Of a DNA stretch of 64,000 nt, positions 43,797 to 54,621 are shown piece by piece. The notes under the pieces are model-generated. The model was not told the DNA's origin and ran no database searches. It was given only the letters and a program-made list of their open reading frames with translations. Location of the stretch: contig CALYLX010000069.1 of assembly GCA_944990035.1 (NCBI GenBank), positions 124,001 to 188,000 of the forward strand, read 5' to 3'. Every line of letters begins with the position of its first letter. Position 1 is the stretch's first letter. Both the position numbers and the translations under genes were made by a program. Source of the stretch: Clitopilus passeckerianus. Taxonomy: Eukaryota; Basidiomycota; Agaricomycetes; Agaricales; Entolomataceae.

Positions 43797-46349
43797 ATGG
43801 CTCAATCGGATAGCAAGGATGTTCGCTCAATTCGTGATGTACTCTGGAAAGCCTTATATGCAGCCGGTAAAGTATTCCAACCTACTTATAGGTATGCCTG
43901 TTCTATTTTCTTCTTCTTCTAGTTCGTTCAACTCTAGCGACCAACAGTGAAGCTGCCACACCGTATGTACCTGGTCAGACTACCCGAGCATGTGTCTCTC
44001 AGTATTCACCTCTTTTCAGAGAAACAAAGAGGCCATTGCGGTTGTTTGCGCTACTCATCGCCATCGACGAGTATAAGAGCCCACATGTAAAAAATCTCAA
44101 GGGCTGTGTAGCTGACGCAGAAGCGATGGAGGATTACCTGGAGCGGAAGCTACTGGTTTCACCCGATCGCATCCAGAAACTGTTCAACGAAAATGCGACT
44201 CGGCAGAAGATTTTGGACCACGTCCACAACTTGACGACGAATGACAGCATTCAGAAGGATGACCCCATCCTTATCTTCTATGCTGGACATGGTAGCCTCG
44301 CTAATACACCGGAGTCGTGGGACTGCGGATCGACGGAGAAGGTCCAAATGATCCTTCCGCATAACTTTGTTGCTGAAACGAACCAAGACGAGCATGCTCA
44401 AGGCATCTTCGACTTTAAAATTCATACCATGTTGATTAAGATGGCCGAGGCCAAAGGCAACAACATCGTGGGTGCTACTACCGTTGATCCCTACACCAAT
44501 TATTCAGTCTCACTTTTTCTTAGACCGTGGTCCTAGATTCATGCCATTCCGGCTCTGGAACTCGAGACGGCACTCTCCCAATACCCGGCCCCCTATCTCG
44601 AGGTGTAGAGCTCCCAAGCAATTACAGGATCCTCGATACAGGTGATGTAGCGCAAAACCGGGGCGCTACGCCCGCCAACAGGGAAGCTGGTGCTGGATCA
44701 CATGTCCTTCTTGCAGCTTGTAAACCAAATGAAAAAGCGATCGAGGACAATGGTCGCGGGGTCTTTTCTACAGCGCTTATGAAGCTGCTGAACACCGAGA
44801 CCTCTGATAAGCTCACATACGAGCAAATTGTTGAACAACTGGACGACATGCATTTGTAAGTCCCTTCTGACGTGCGAAGAACCTAGCTCATAGGTAGCGC
44901 TAGCTTCGGCCAAAATCCACAATGCGAAGGCGCGAATAGCTCGCGTCTTCTTTTCGGAGGTCTGGCTCAGGCTGTTCAACCTGTCTCATATCTTGTCCGA
45001 TGGGAGGGTGCAAATCCTATTCTACAGGCAGGCGAGGCCCATGGGATAGCGATCAACGCCCGTTTCAAACTTCTCAAAGCCGAGAATTTGAATGGCCCTC
45101 CATGTGGTGTCGCTGTCGTCTCGAACACCAAGGTCTTCGAGTCTGAGCTACGTCTACTCGGGACCCCTGAATTTTTACCTGGTGATTCCCTCGTGGCTAT
45201 CCAAACCCATCTGGGAGATCGACAGGACATCAAAATCTGGACCCCTCTCGAAACCGCCCACAACCAACTGTTCAACCTCTTTAAATTTCACGCAAACGTT
45301 CTAGAGGCGGGAGAAGCCTGCCGGAGGCATATCAGCTTCGTCGAGAGGGCTAAAGATGCCGATCTATCTCTTCAAATCCAAGCAGCTAACCCAGGTGAAA
45401 ACAAACCGCAGGTCGCCTTCGAGCTCAGCCATCCATTCTGCAAAAAGGTTGGCCTCACACGACTACAGGAAACTGTTTCCTCAGACGCTAAGGAGACCTA
45501 CTGCGTCCTAGTACATGCCGCCGACTTTTACTGGCACCTCAGACGCCATAGCAGCAATCCAGAGCTCGCGAAATTCGTCACCGTCGAATGCACCGAGCTA
45601 GAAAAGTGTCCAGGTGCAGACTTCCACACTCCTCGTGGCCCCAACCTCGTGAAAGGAGGCGAGATGGTCGTTGATTTCGATGGCGACGGCAGCATCAGAA
45701 GTAGTTTCTACGGACTGAAGTTTACCAGCACCTATGATTCGCCGATCTATGCTGCGGGGTTCTACTTCAACATGAGCGACCTAAGCATATGTACGCCCTT
45801 ACTCTTTTACCTTTTTCTCAGTCTGACATCATTATTCTTCCTCCAGGCCCCCTTTATCTGCCTGTCTCCGGTCCGCAAGCAGAACCTTGTATTCCTGCTA
45901 AACAAGCCAATGACCTGGGAACTCTAACTATCGGATATCAAGCTTCGCTTTGGGACCCACTGCAGTTCGAATTGCCAAAACTCAAGAATGGACAACGGCC
46001 CGAAGTCGACGTTGGATATGTGAAGATATTCCTCTCCACGCAGCGCGTAGACTACAGCCGTATCCCCCAGGACTCACCATTCGAAGGCGATATCCGCGGA
46101 ATGGTAAAGGATCGCAAGCCGCCAAAGGAGCCCGAAGCGGCCTGGGACACTACCGAATTCTCCATAGTTCTGCGCAGGCGTCCCACTGTGGCAGAGTCGG
46201 AATCAGGAGGTCAACTTCCTGCCGTCCCCAATTCCAATCCCGATCTTCATAGATCTGTGAATTCTGCTGGTTTTGACGGAGGAAACGAAGGTATCGATTA
46301 TTGGAACCAAGGAAGTAAGGTGCGGTCATGGTCTTGCTGCATTTGTTAG
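43797..46349 (+). CDS. Caspase-like (peptidase C14, metacaspase-type) protein, dyad intact
   Basis: Six exons (43797-43891, 43948-43962, 44020-44467, 44524-44855, 44904-45790, 45847-46349), 759 residues. The caspase p20 core begins Leu-Phe-Ala-Leu-Leu-Ile-Ala-Ile-Asp-Glu-Tyr; catalytic His127 is in Tyr-Ala-Gly-His-Gly-Ser and Cys193 in Asp-Ser-Cys-His-Ser-Gly. The domain ends Cys-Glu-Gly...Leu-Leu-Phe-Gly-Gly. A ~460-residue C-terminal part typical of mushroom caspase-like proteins follows, with a conserved Gly-Phe-Tyr-Phe-Asn-Met-Ser-Asp-Leu-Ser-Ile block and a terminal Leu-Ser-Thr-Gln-Arg-Val-Asp-Tyr segment. The protein ends Trp-Ser-Cys-Cys-Ile-Cys, a possible lipidation site. Metacaspases cut after Arg/Lys and act in stress and cell death. 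Exon 2 is 15 nt; the following intron (57 nt) is stop-free. Its tail-to-tail paralog lies at 46862. Confidence 0.88.
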
Positions 46350-46861
46350 ATAGTATGACGGTGTATTTGTGTGCCTCGGTAGTGGGTATGTAACTTTGTA
46401 CTGATAATATTTTCTGGATTACCGACTGCCATTTCTGAGTCTGTTGAACATTTATCTAACTTATAAACGATCTCTGGCCATTTGCATGCTTTCAGCTGCG
46501 CCAGTCTGACCTGAACTCGCTGAAGCTGATGGTTTGATGATTAATATACACGAGTCGGAGAATCACGATGTACATAGCTTGTTCACATGGTGTCTCACAA
46601 GTAGAAAACACTGTGCAACGGAGAGTCCTCCAGATATTCCGGGAACGGTGCCAGCGATTGGAACATTATCCACTCGAAGTTCCCCCATAGCTGTCACTGA
46701 ACAACAGTCTCGTTCTCGGCAGTGTTCACTGTCCAATAACCTTAGTGTTGCGGTTTCAAGTCATTTTGATGGCCGTTGAATAGATTGAATTTTGCTTCTA
46801 TCGATCGATTTCCAAACTAGTCCAGCTACCAGCTAATTTGACCACAATCGCCCAAGTACGG
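46350..46861. other. Spacer between tail-to-tail caspase paralogs
   Basis: A 0.5-kb convergent region, the axis of an old inverted duplication. No gene seen. Confidence 0.5.
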
Positions 46862-49174
46862 TCACTTCCCTTGATTGGTTTTGATTTTTGCCCCAATAAT
46901 CTGAACGATGGTGGTCCCACCACGGCCATCTGAGTCATTCTTGCGCAGAACTATGGCAAATTCAGTGGTGTCCAATGGTGTCGAGGAATCCGGCTGTCGT
47001 TTCTTGACCGGGCACCAATAATTCTCAAAAGGCGAGGCCTGCTCAATATGGCTGTGGTCCACGTATTCGGTGGAAAGGTACACCTTTACACATCCTACAT
47101 CGACCTGAGCCAGCTTGCCATTCTTCAACGTCGGCAGCTCGAATTGCAATGGGTCCCAGTGAGACTGATAACCAATGGTAAGATGCCCATCGCGCGCACG
47201 AAGAGAAATGTGCGCCCCGTCCCCTTGGGCGGCGGGAAGATACAGGGGTTCTTGAAATAACCATAGCATTAGCAACAGACGGAAGATGACACAATCAAGA
47301 CATACGGATACTGAGGTCGCTCATGTTGAAGTAGAAAACTGCAACGTAGAGGGGCAAATCGGACGTGTTGGTGATTTTGAGGCCGTAAAAGCCACTTTGG
47401 GTGTCCTTGAGATCGACGAACATCACCCCTCCATCAATAAGATCGCCTCCCCGAGGCTCCAGCCCCGCTCCTCCAGGTGCCTTTACCAAGTGAGTGCATT
47501 CGACATTGACGAACTGAGCCAAAGCTTTGTCGCTAATCCTGCGCTTCAAATGACGGTAGAAGCAGGCGGCTCCTTCGAGAACCTTGTAGGTGACCTGTGC
47601 ATCTGCCGGAACGGAATCGTGCAGTTGTGTGAGGTCAAAAGCCTGGCATACACGATGAGTGGGCTCAAGGACAACCCGAGAGTTGCCGCCCTCTTCTTCC
47701 AACCTAAGACGTAGGTCCGCATCCTCCTCCTCGACCAGACGGATATCGCTATTGCTATCCCATTGGTTTGGTATCTTACTGGAAGGGAAGAAGTCGGTAA
47801 AGGGCGGAGTGGAAGGGGCAAAAATTCGGACGTCAGGCCCTCCTCCTGTACGGCACTTGATAACCCAGAAGGTATGGAGATTTGCAAGATGGCCGTGTGA
47901 GTTGTCCAGGTAAAGGAAGGAGTCGGATCCTCCGGTATCGAGGGCAAAGGCGATGCCTTGGGATTGACTACTGGTGCTCTCGTCTTGGACGAGATCCAAG
48001 CCAGAGCGTTTCCCTATGGCGTCCGCCTCACCAGCACAAAGCACCACTTTATCGCCTCTCCTACGCAGACAGAAGGGTCCGTTTGCATCCTCGAGACTTG
48101 GATTTTCCCTATAAAGGTCTCTTGTCAGCGACCATTATGGAGTCTAGGACGAGAAAATTAAACTGGCTGATGCGCTTCGGGTAACACAATTTGTCTGAAT
48201 GTGACCTTGTCCAGAATCGAGTTGTTGAGAAGGGAGACAAGTGCCTTGGAAAAAGATGCCTGATTCGCCTCTTCGTTTGGCACGGGTGCTGGGAGGATTA
48301 CACGTGTCTCCGTTTCGTCCTTCTGGTTTGCGAAGAAGTCGGGGGTTTGGTCTGGACCGCTATCTGCCTTGATCGTATCCAGAATTGTATAATCGCTCGG
48401 AAGCTCTTTGCCGCGAGCGAGGAGTCTGGAGGGCGAAAGGGTGTCTGTTTGAGTATCGGGGACCGCGTAACAGGAGTCAAAAACCATCGTCTATAGGAAA
48501 TGTAAGTGATTACGGTATTTGCTGAGCAGCACGAAGGACTAACAATGTGATTGCCTTTGGCTGCGGCAAGTCGAGAGAGCATTGCGCGAAGCACGAATTC
48601 GGGTATTCCCTCTCGACGCTCGCCTTCTGTATTTTCGGGGTCGAAATCGTGTGGCAAGATCATCTTGACCTTGGAATTCCGGCCTTTGGAGGAAGCGAGG
48701 CTTCCACAACCAGCAAAGTAGATGAGGATCGGGTCACCCCTCCGAACATCGTCGTTCTTGGCAATATCTAGAATGCGATCTTGAATTCTAGACTGAGTGG
48801 CATCATTGTCAAAAAGCTTCTGAATCCGACTGGAAGGCACGGATAACGTCTCTTTCAGGTATTTCTCCAAGTGTGTCGCGTCGGCTACGCATCCCTGTAG
48901 GTCATAATCGGCGGCCTTGTACTTGTCGATAGCTATCAACAACACAAAAATACATGGCGGCAGGTTCGTTTCGCTAGCAAGAGGCATTCTCTTAAACGTA
49001 GCCCAAAGATGATCGAGACGCATAGCCTACCCTTTTGGAGTATCACTAGTGGCCAGATTGTGAGTATCATGAGAGGGACGGATTGGTAAAGTCGACGTAC
49101 TGTGAGGCGGGCTGAGGTGCTTCCTGGATTGTGTGCGCCTTCTCAGGCTTCTTCGTCGAAAAACATGAAAACAT
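46862..49174 (-). CDS. Caspase-like pseudoprotease, catalytic His replaced by Cys
   Basis: Five exons on the minus strand: 49174-49101, 48973-48544, 48490-48186, 48108-47306 and 47250-46862; 666 residues. It is a paralog of the gene at 43797 along its whole length (Val-Leu-Leu-Ile-Ala-Ile-Asp-Lys-Tyr, Leu-Gln-Gly-Cys-Val-Ala-Asp-Ala, Met-Ile-Leu-Pro-His-Asp-Phe, Phe-Tyr-Phe-Asn-Met-Ser-Asp-Leu-Ser-Ile), with matching intron positions. The His motif reads Phe-Ala-Gly-Cys-Gly-Ser: Cys114 stands where His127 is in the paralog (codon TGT at 48708-48706). The nucleophile Cys175 is kept, but the Asp-Ser-Cys-His-Ser-Gly motif has become Asp-Ser-Cys-Tyr-Ala-Val. Classical proteolysis is thus unlikely, yet the frame is open over five exons, so selection seems to keep it. 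The N-terminus Met-Phe-Ser-Cys-Phe-Ser could be palmitoylated. A start at 49023 is an alternative if exon 1 is wrong. Confidence 0.82.
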
Positions 49175-50649
49175 GATTCCAATGGAAATCGGGTTGGATA
49201 CCGAGAGCCACGTAAGGGTGTGTTGGCGAAAGGCACGACAAACGGTATAGCTGTATTTTAGCTGTGCAGACATGTTGCCGACCGATGGAGATACCGACTT
49301 GGTCGAGGACCCCAACCACCCTACATGCATGTCACAGCCTTTCACATCCCAAACGGCCAAAACTTGCACCGAACTTCTTGCCCCAATCGATGCGCGATTA
49401 GACGCTCGACAGACAGCTTTAGACGCGGAAGGCACCAGCGGCAAACTATTCCCAAGAACTCCTGAGGATTAAATCTAGATTGGGACGGTTCAGACGCGCA
49501 GGCAATCGATCAAGCTTTGTGGATACTAACCCGTCTCACGGTTCTGGAACCGACTTAATGATGGTGATAGAGGAAGGATTGGGGGTCTCCTGGGAAGAAA
49601 CCGGTCAGAAACTTATGTGATTCATGAAAGCGGACTGACCTTTAACATCGGAGCCACGAGGGATAAGATTCCGCAGATCTCGGTTGGTGGGTGGGGGGTT
49701 GAATTTTGGGGCTGCATCATTTGGGACCTCATGATGCGACGGATGGGGCTTTGTCCTGAAAGGAATCCTGTTAGGAGCGGAAGGAGTAAAATGGCGAATG
49801 CAATGACCTGGGCGAAGACGGAGCGCTCATCATGATGCACATGTGTAAGTGTAAAGGCATTTCTTCCAGACATAAGGCATCGGCCAGTGGTTGTCGAAGT
49901 GATTTTAACCTCAGGGATAAGAGTGTCCAAAGCAGAGCGCAATCATCTGGTGAACATAGTGCCTCCTTGAATGGCAAGGGTCGTAACCGTGAAGTTTTGC
50001 ACAATTTAAAACAAGTCTAAGTCCTTTGGCCAGCATCAAGTTTGGGCAAGACCCTGGCAAATTGCTCGTTCTTCGCACCAATAGGGCTCCTAACCTACCC
50101 ATACGGGGGCTGTGATATGATAACACGGATGCATTGGTGAGCCATTTTTGACGATGGCGGTAGCAGGAAGGAGCGGATGCGCGTGGCTGTGTCCGATGTC
50201 CGTTAATGACAGGGTTGGTCGGAATCGGAGAAATTTCAAACCCTAACCCCAAGCAAGAAAGGTCCCTTTCTTGCGGCAAGAATGTCGCTTCTTGTGTGCT
50301 CAGTCCGTCTGGGTATTGCAATGAGTACCTGAGTATGTACAGAGTCGATACTGATCCATAACGGAGTATATGGTACTGCAAGAGTATAGGTATTCAGATC
50401 AAGAACGGGGTATACGAAACTGGAAGGGTATAAGTATTCTAAGGATATAGATATTCTAATCAAGTCCACTGTATAAGAGTAAAGTAATGAGTCTGGAAAA
50501 TTAATGAAAGAATGCAAGCAAAATATATCGTAAAGGATGCACGTCTTGAGATAAAGGAAACAGGACGAATAAACGCCATTTCATGCAACCAATCGAATGA
50601 AGAAGCAATAATCGCAAATAATAACCAACGCCTAGAACACCAAATGCCA
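49175..50649. other. Intergenic
   Basis: Upstream of the caspase-like pseudoprotease and downstream of the membrane-protein gene. Frames at 49067-49444 (-), 49622-49942 (-) and 49911-50381 (-) show no motif or splice partners. Contains the short repeat at 50384. Confidence 0.45.
50384..50456 (+). repeat. Three diverged 12-bp AT-rich units
   Basis: GTATAGGTATTC (50384-50395), GTATAAGTATTC (50428-50439) and ATATAGATATTC (50445-50456), two of them followed by a variant of a/tCAAG. Probably a decayed minisatellite or 3'-UTR element of the gene that ends at 50650 on the minus strand. Confidence 0.45.
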
Positions 50650-53250
50650 CTAATCATCCCTCTTAGCAGGCGTGCCAGTAGACCGACGCGAGCGAGGAAC
50701 AACATGAAGCTTCCTGAGGTCAAAGGGGTCACTTGAGGGACACTGAGCACCCTTGACGACAGGACGAGGAATCCTAGTCGGCACAACCTCGAACTGAAGC
50801 TTGTGAGCAATAGATTCTTCGCGAGGAGGGCTAGACGACCCGGAGCCACCAGCTGGGGCATACTTGAACGCCTTGTCCACCTGCGTATACGCCGACACAA
50901 CATCGTCCCAGGAACGAGAAGGACGAAGAGGAGCGTTGGTGATATTACGTTTAGGGGATGTAGGTGCGGAAGGAGGAGTGTTGGGAATGTTATATGAACC
51001 ATCGGGGTTGCGAGGAGGGGTGGGGAATTCGACTACGACTCTGGGGATAGGGCCATAGTTGGGAATGGTTTCAAGGAGCTTCTTGGTGGCGAGTTCGACG
51101 GCCTCTCTAAACAGGATCTTCGCAAAGGACCCTTCGGTGGGAAGAGGTGTGCCTTCAATGCGAGCTTCCCAAATGCGATCCTTAATATCCATGTCTTCTT
51201 CCACGACGGAGCCGTCGCCTGTATAAGCGATCTTGTACGGCGCGAATGAGAGTTGCTCCGGAGTAGGTGGTGCGGAAGGAGGGGTAGTGGGAAGAATGAA
51301 TGGGCCTCCCGGATATTGGCGAGGTGGAGTGGCGCAGATAACAGTAACCCTCCAGGCAGGTACAGCAGCTTCGGAATGGGGAGAGGCGACAACTCTGTCA
51401 ACAACGCCGGAAGGAGTAGAGTTAAGGCAAGCCTTCATGAAACGGCGCTTCTCGCTTCGGTGTTCAGCAGCAACAACAGAGTCGGGAGTGGGAGGGTGGG
51501 CGTCCTGAACGAAGGAGTAGTTGCCGATCCTAGATTCCTCGGTGCAATCGGAAGTGTTTGCTGGATGGTCGCCATCCGTCATATGAGCACGGAGGTTGAG
51601 GTTTTGGTTCTGGATGAAACCGTTGTTGTGGGACTCCTGAGGATACCACTCGTCAGAAACAAAGTTACTATGAAAGGAGATGCACACGAACCTTGTTTAC
51701 ATCGTCCCTCATTGGGAAATAGTCATAGGGATAACGCTTCTTGTCCAAATAAGCCAGTACAGAGTCAGAAGCTCCCATGGCGACCTTAGTAATAGAATGA
51801 TTGAGTAAAGGTGCTAGACAATATTTTAGAAAGCGCTGACCTGTCCATCAGAAGTGGCAGCGTTGTTGTTTGCGCTCTCCTTGTCTTGCTCGAAGGAAAC
51901 ACCCTGTAGTCAAATTTGGTCAGCGCCCGAGGACATATCAACACAGAATAGGATAGCATTACCTCTTCGACGAGTGATACCCCATCCCGTTTGGGAGTCG
52001 AAGTTGCTGCCACAGTGATGTCGTTGACGGGAAAACGATTGACCAGCTCCTCTTTTGCACTGCCAGGGATAACATCACCCTCATCTAGGACGGTGTCAGA
52101 AAGGAACATCAGCGTAAAGAACTTCAAACTACGAACCTAGCAAAAGCTGAGCAATGCCCCTGTTGGAAACTACCTCAGGGAACGGCGGGTGGATGGGGGA
52201 CTGTTCGCCTTGAGAACCAGACTCATCATGCGCAGTGGGATTGCTGGGTGAATCTATAGGGCGAGCGGGTCGGCGAGGAGAACCTGTGGGCGTGCCAAAG
52301 TGACGGCCGACGCTCCAGAACGAGAACCGCTTCTTCTTGGTCGGGGTCGGAGTCTGCACGATCGTCCAATCTTCAAGATCTTCTTCGACCTCCGACTCAT
52401 CCATAAATATCCCAGTAACCATCACCATCCCTCGACGAATGTGATGAACCGTAGCGTGGAAGAAGGTACGTAAAGAATCAAACAAGGTAGAAGATAAGTA
52501 ATTGCATAAAAGAATAAATGCGTCTTGAAGGATGGACCAAATAAAAGTACCGATATGTAGAAAAAGGGCCTGCAACTTTCCGAATATGATGGCATATGCT
52601 AGGAAGCCAAGAATAAAACCAATGATGAGGACGGCAAGATCATGCTTGAGGGAGGGTATATAAGCATGCGGAGGAGACGGACCATTGCCGCCTCGACCAC
52701 GATCTCCACCTGAGCCGCCAGCTACGTTGGTAGCGGGGCAGGGGTGTTCGTCCTCAGGGGTATCGATATCGCCAGCCGCATTCTGAACCGGGCTGCCTCC
52801 CGTTTCTCCAGGGGTACTGTACAAGGATACCAAAGCGAAGACGAGGGAGGCAGCCAGGATGAGGATAAGGAGGATAGGGGCGGTGAAGGCAAAGTAAGCG
52901 AGAAGAGAAAACCCGTTATTATTGATGATGGTGCTACGTCCGTGTTTAAAGTCAACTCCAGTTTGGGTGGCTGAGGTGAAGTCGATGACGGGGGACGGGT
53001 CCATGGTAGTGGTGAAATTAACTGGTATGGCACAGGTGGGCTCTACAGTAGGCACAATGCTACCGATTGGGCAGAATTCCGTCAGGCCATTGAAGACCTT
53101 GGGACTGGGGGGACTGTGATGCACGAAGGATAGTTGCCCCTTCTGCACGTGTGGCCCGAAGACCATGATAGACGTGATCCCATACAGCATAAGTGGAATG
53201 ATGCACCCGAAGGGTCCACGATTGAAGTCGGGTTTGAAGATCGCAGACAT
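50650..53250 (-). CDS. Multi-pass membrane protein with long Pro-rich tail, function unknown
   Basis: Five exons on the minus strand: 53250-52137, 52084-51963, 51903-51841, 51784-51692 and 51636-50650; 792 residues. Predicted spans: ~15-32 (Cys-Ile-Ile-Pro-Leu-Met-Leu-Tyr-Gly), ~115-143 (Leu-Leu-Ala-Tyr-Phe-Ala-Phe-Thr-Ala-Pro-Ile-Leu-Leu-Ile-Leu) and ~210-265 (two adjoining spans around Gly-Phe-Leu-Ala-Tyr-Ala). The loop between spans 1 and 2 has Cys residues and N-glycosylation-type sites, so it probably faces outside. The remaining ~500 residues are cytosolic, rich in Pro, Ser and Arg, with two related Asn-Thr-Pro-Pro-Ser-Ala-Pro / Thr-Thr-Pro-Pro-Ser-Ala-Pro units, each preceded by Ala/Phe-Thr-Pro-Pro-Arg. 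I do not recognise the family. Exon links are supported by phase-consistent GT-AG junctions. Confidence 0.72.
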
Positions 53251-54546
53251 CTTGAATTGGTGGTGGTTGGCTGTCGGTGGTCGTGGTGTCTTGAGAAGCA
53301 GATATGAGGTTGACAGGACGGTCCAGGACGAGTTAAATAGCTCTCTATAGGAGATTTAGAAGTGGGCGGTCACGCATTGACTGTGCTAGCATCCGTGCAT
53401 GCTTGGTCGATCGCACGGTTGGCCTTAAAAGTCCCTAAAATGTGGGACTTTTCCACTGTTCCTTGAGGGTTCATCGTCTCGAGGTACAAATCTAGAGACA
53501 TTAGCATATTCTGCCTGGCCGCCAAGTCTAATCGATTGTCGTCGCTGCAGAGCTGTCCATGATTCTCCTACATCTTGTTCTTGTTAAATGCTAAGAGATC
53601 TGTAGAATTTGGATTGTCGTTTATTTTATCAGGGTTCTATGCTGCCGCTGACAAGGAGGTTGGCAATCGTGTCGTTCACCATATTGCAGTTGGAGACAGG
53701 CTACTAGGCTCAGGCTGGCTTTGACAATGACGTGACATGATGGGCTTTCCCGTTTAGGGTAGGACTAAATAGGTGCAAATAGAGGCCTTTGAGCTCAGCC
53801 ACTCGTTGCTTTCAAGTTGACCTCCATGTAGATTCAAACTCTCACAGTATGCTCAATGTATCTTATCGCTGATGAATGCCAGAAGATCCGGAAAAGCTTT
53901 TATCTTTCTTGTCTTAGGCTGAATACACTTTTCACTGAAATCGCTGCTTCTAAACCGTATGCAACTCATGACGGTGCCAATCATCCAAGTCGTCTGATCA
54001 AAATCTCATGTGGTTCATGGCGTACATCTTCACGATTCAGTTGACTCGGTTTCTTCGGAAGATTCTGTCTATTGCAACATATGACGGGCTGTCAGCGCAA
54101 TAGATTAGAAACTGTTACGTTATAGAGTGGACTACTATCCAGGAAGTTTCCTGCTACGACATGCCAGCTTTCACTGCACAAACATCGTAAGCTGTCGTCT
54201 CGATATTATTTTTGTTTTCAATTACTCATTGTATGTGCAGAGCATGGGGGGATGTGTGGTGATAGGTATGTATTTCGATGCTGTGGACGGTTCGATCCCG
54301 AGATGACAGGAGCAGCCTTTATTGGGCGTCGTAAACGCATGGTTATTCCTTGACTTGGATTTTCAGAACATGTTATTTTGATCATTCCTGCCTCGGGTCA
54401 AAGAATCCCGCTACATTTAGTCATCAGTGTTGCTGTCCTTGCTTTACCCGTCAACAACTTGATACTTCTCTGTTATCATCCCGTGCCATGTGGTCCTCGC
54501 GGCGATCCAAGGGCCGCAGAGCACAGAGCAACCAGTCCAAAATCAG
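53251..54546. other. Divergent intergenic region
   Basis: 1.3 kb between the membrane-protein gene and the fungalysin. A TATTTAA-like element at about 53333-53339 (minus sense) lies near the membrane-protein start. No gene seen. Confidence 0.45.
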
Positions 54547-54553
54547 TATAAAA
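54547..54553 (+). promoter_or_regulatory. TATA box of fungalysin, decides the start codon
   Basis: TATAAAA directly overlaps an in-frame ATG at 54553, which therefore lies upstream of transcription start. The next in-frame ATG at 54622, 69 bases after the box, opens a clean signal peptide. Confidence 0.6.
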
Positions 54554-54621
54554 TGAGGGCATTTTCACCGAGATACCTCAGCTCTTGCATCCACAAGACT
54601 GTCTCCTACTCTTGCTTGACA

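Noticed and set aside
48298..49023. Start of the caspase-like pseudoprotease at 49023
   Set aside because: The frame can start there, but a 5' exon at 49174-49101 joins by canonical splice sites at the same position and phase as in the paralog, so the longer spliced model was preferred.
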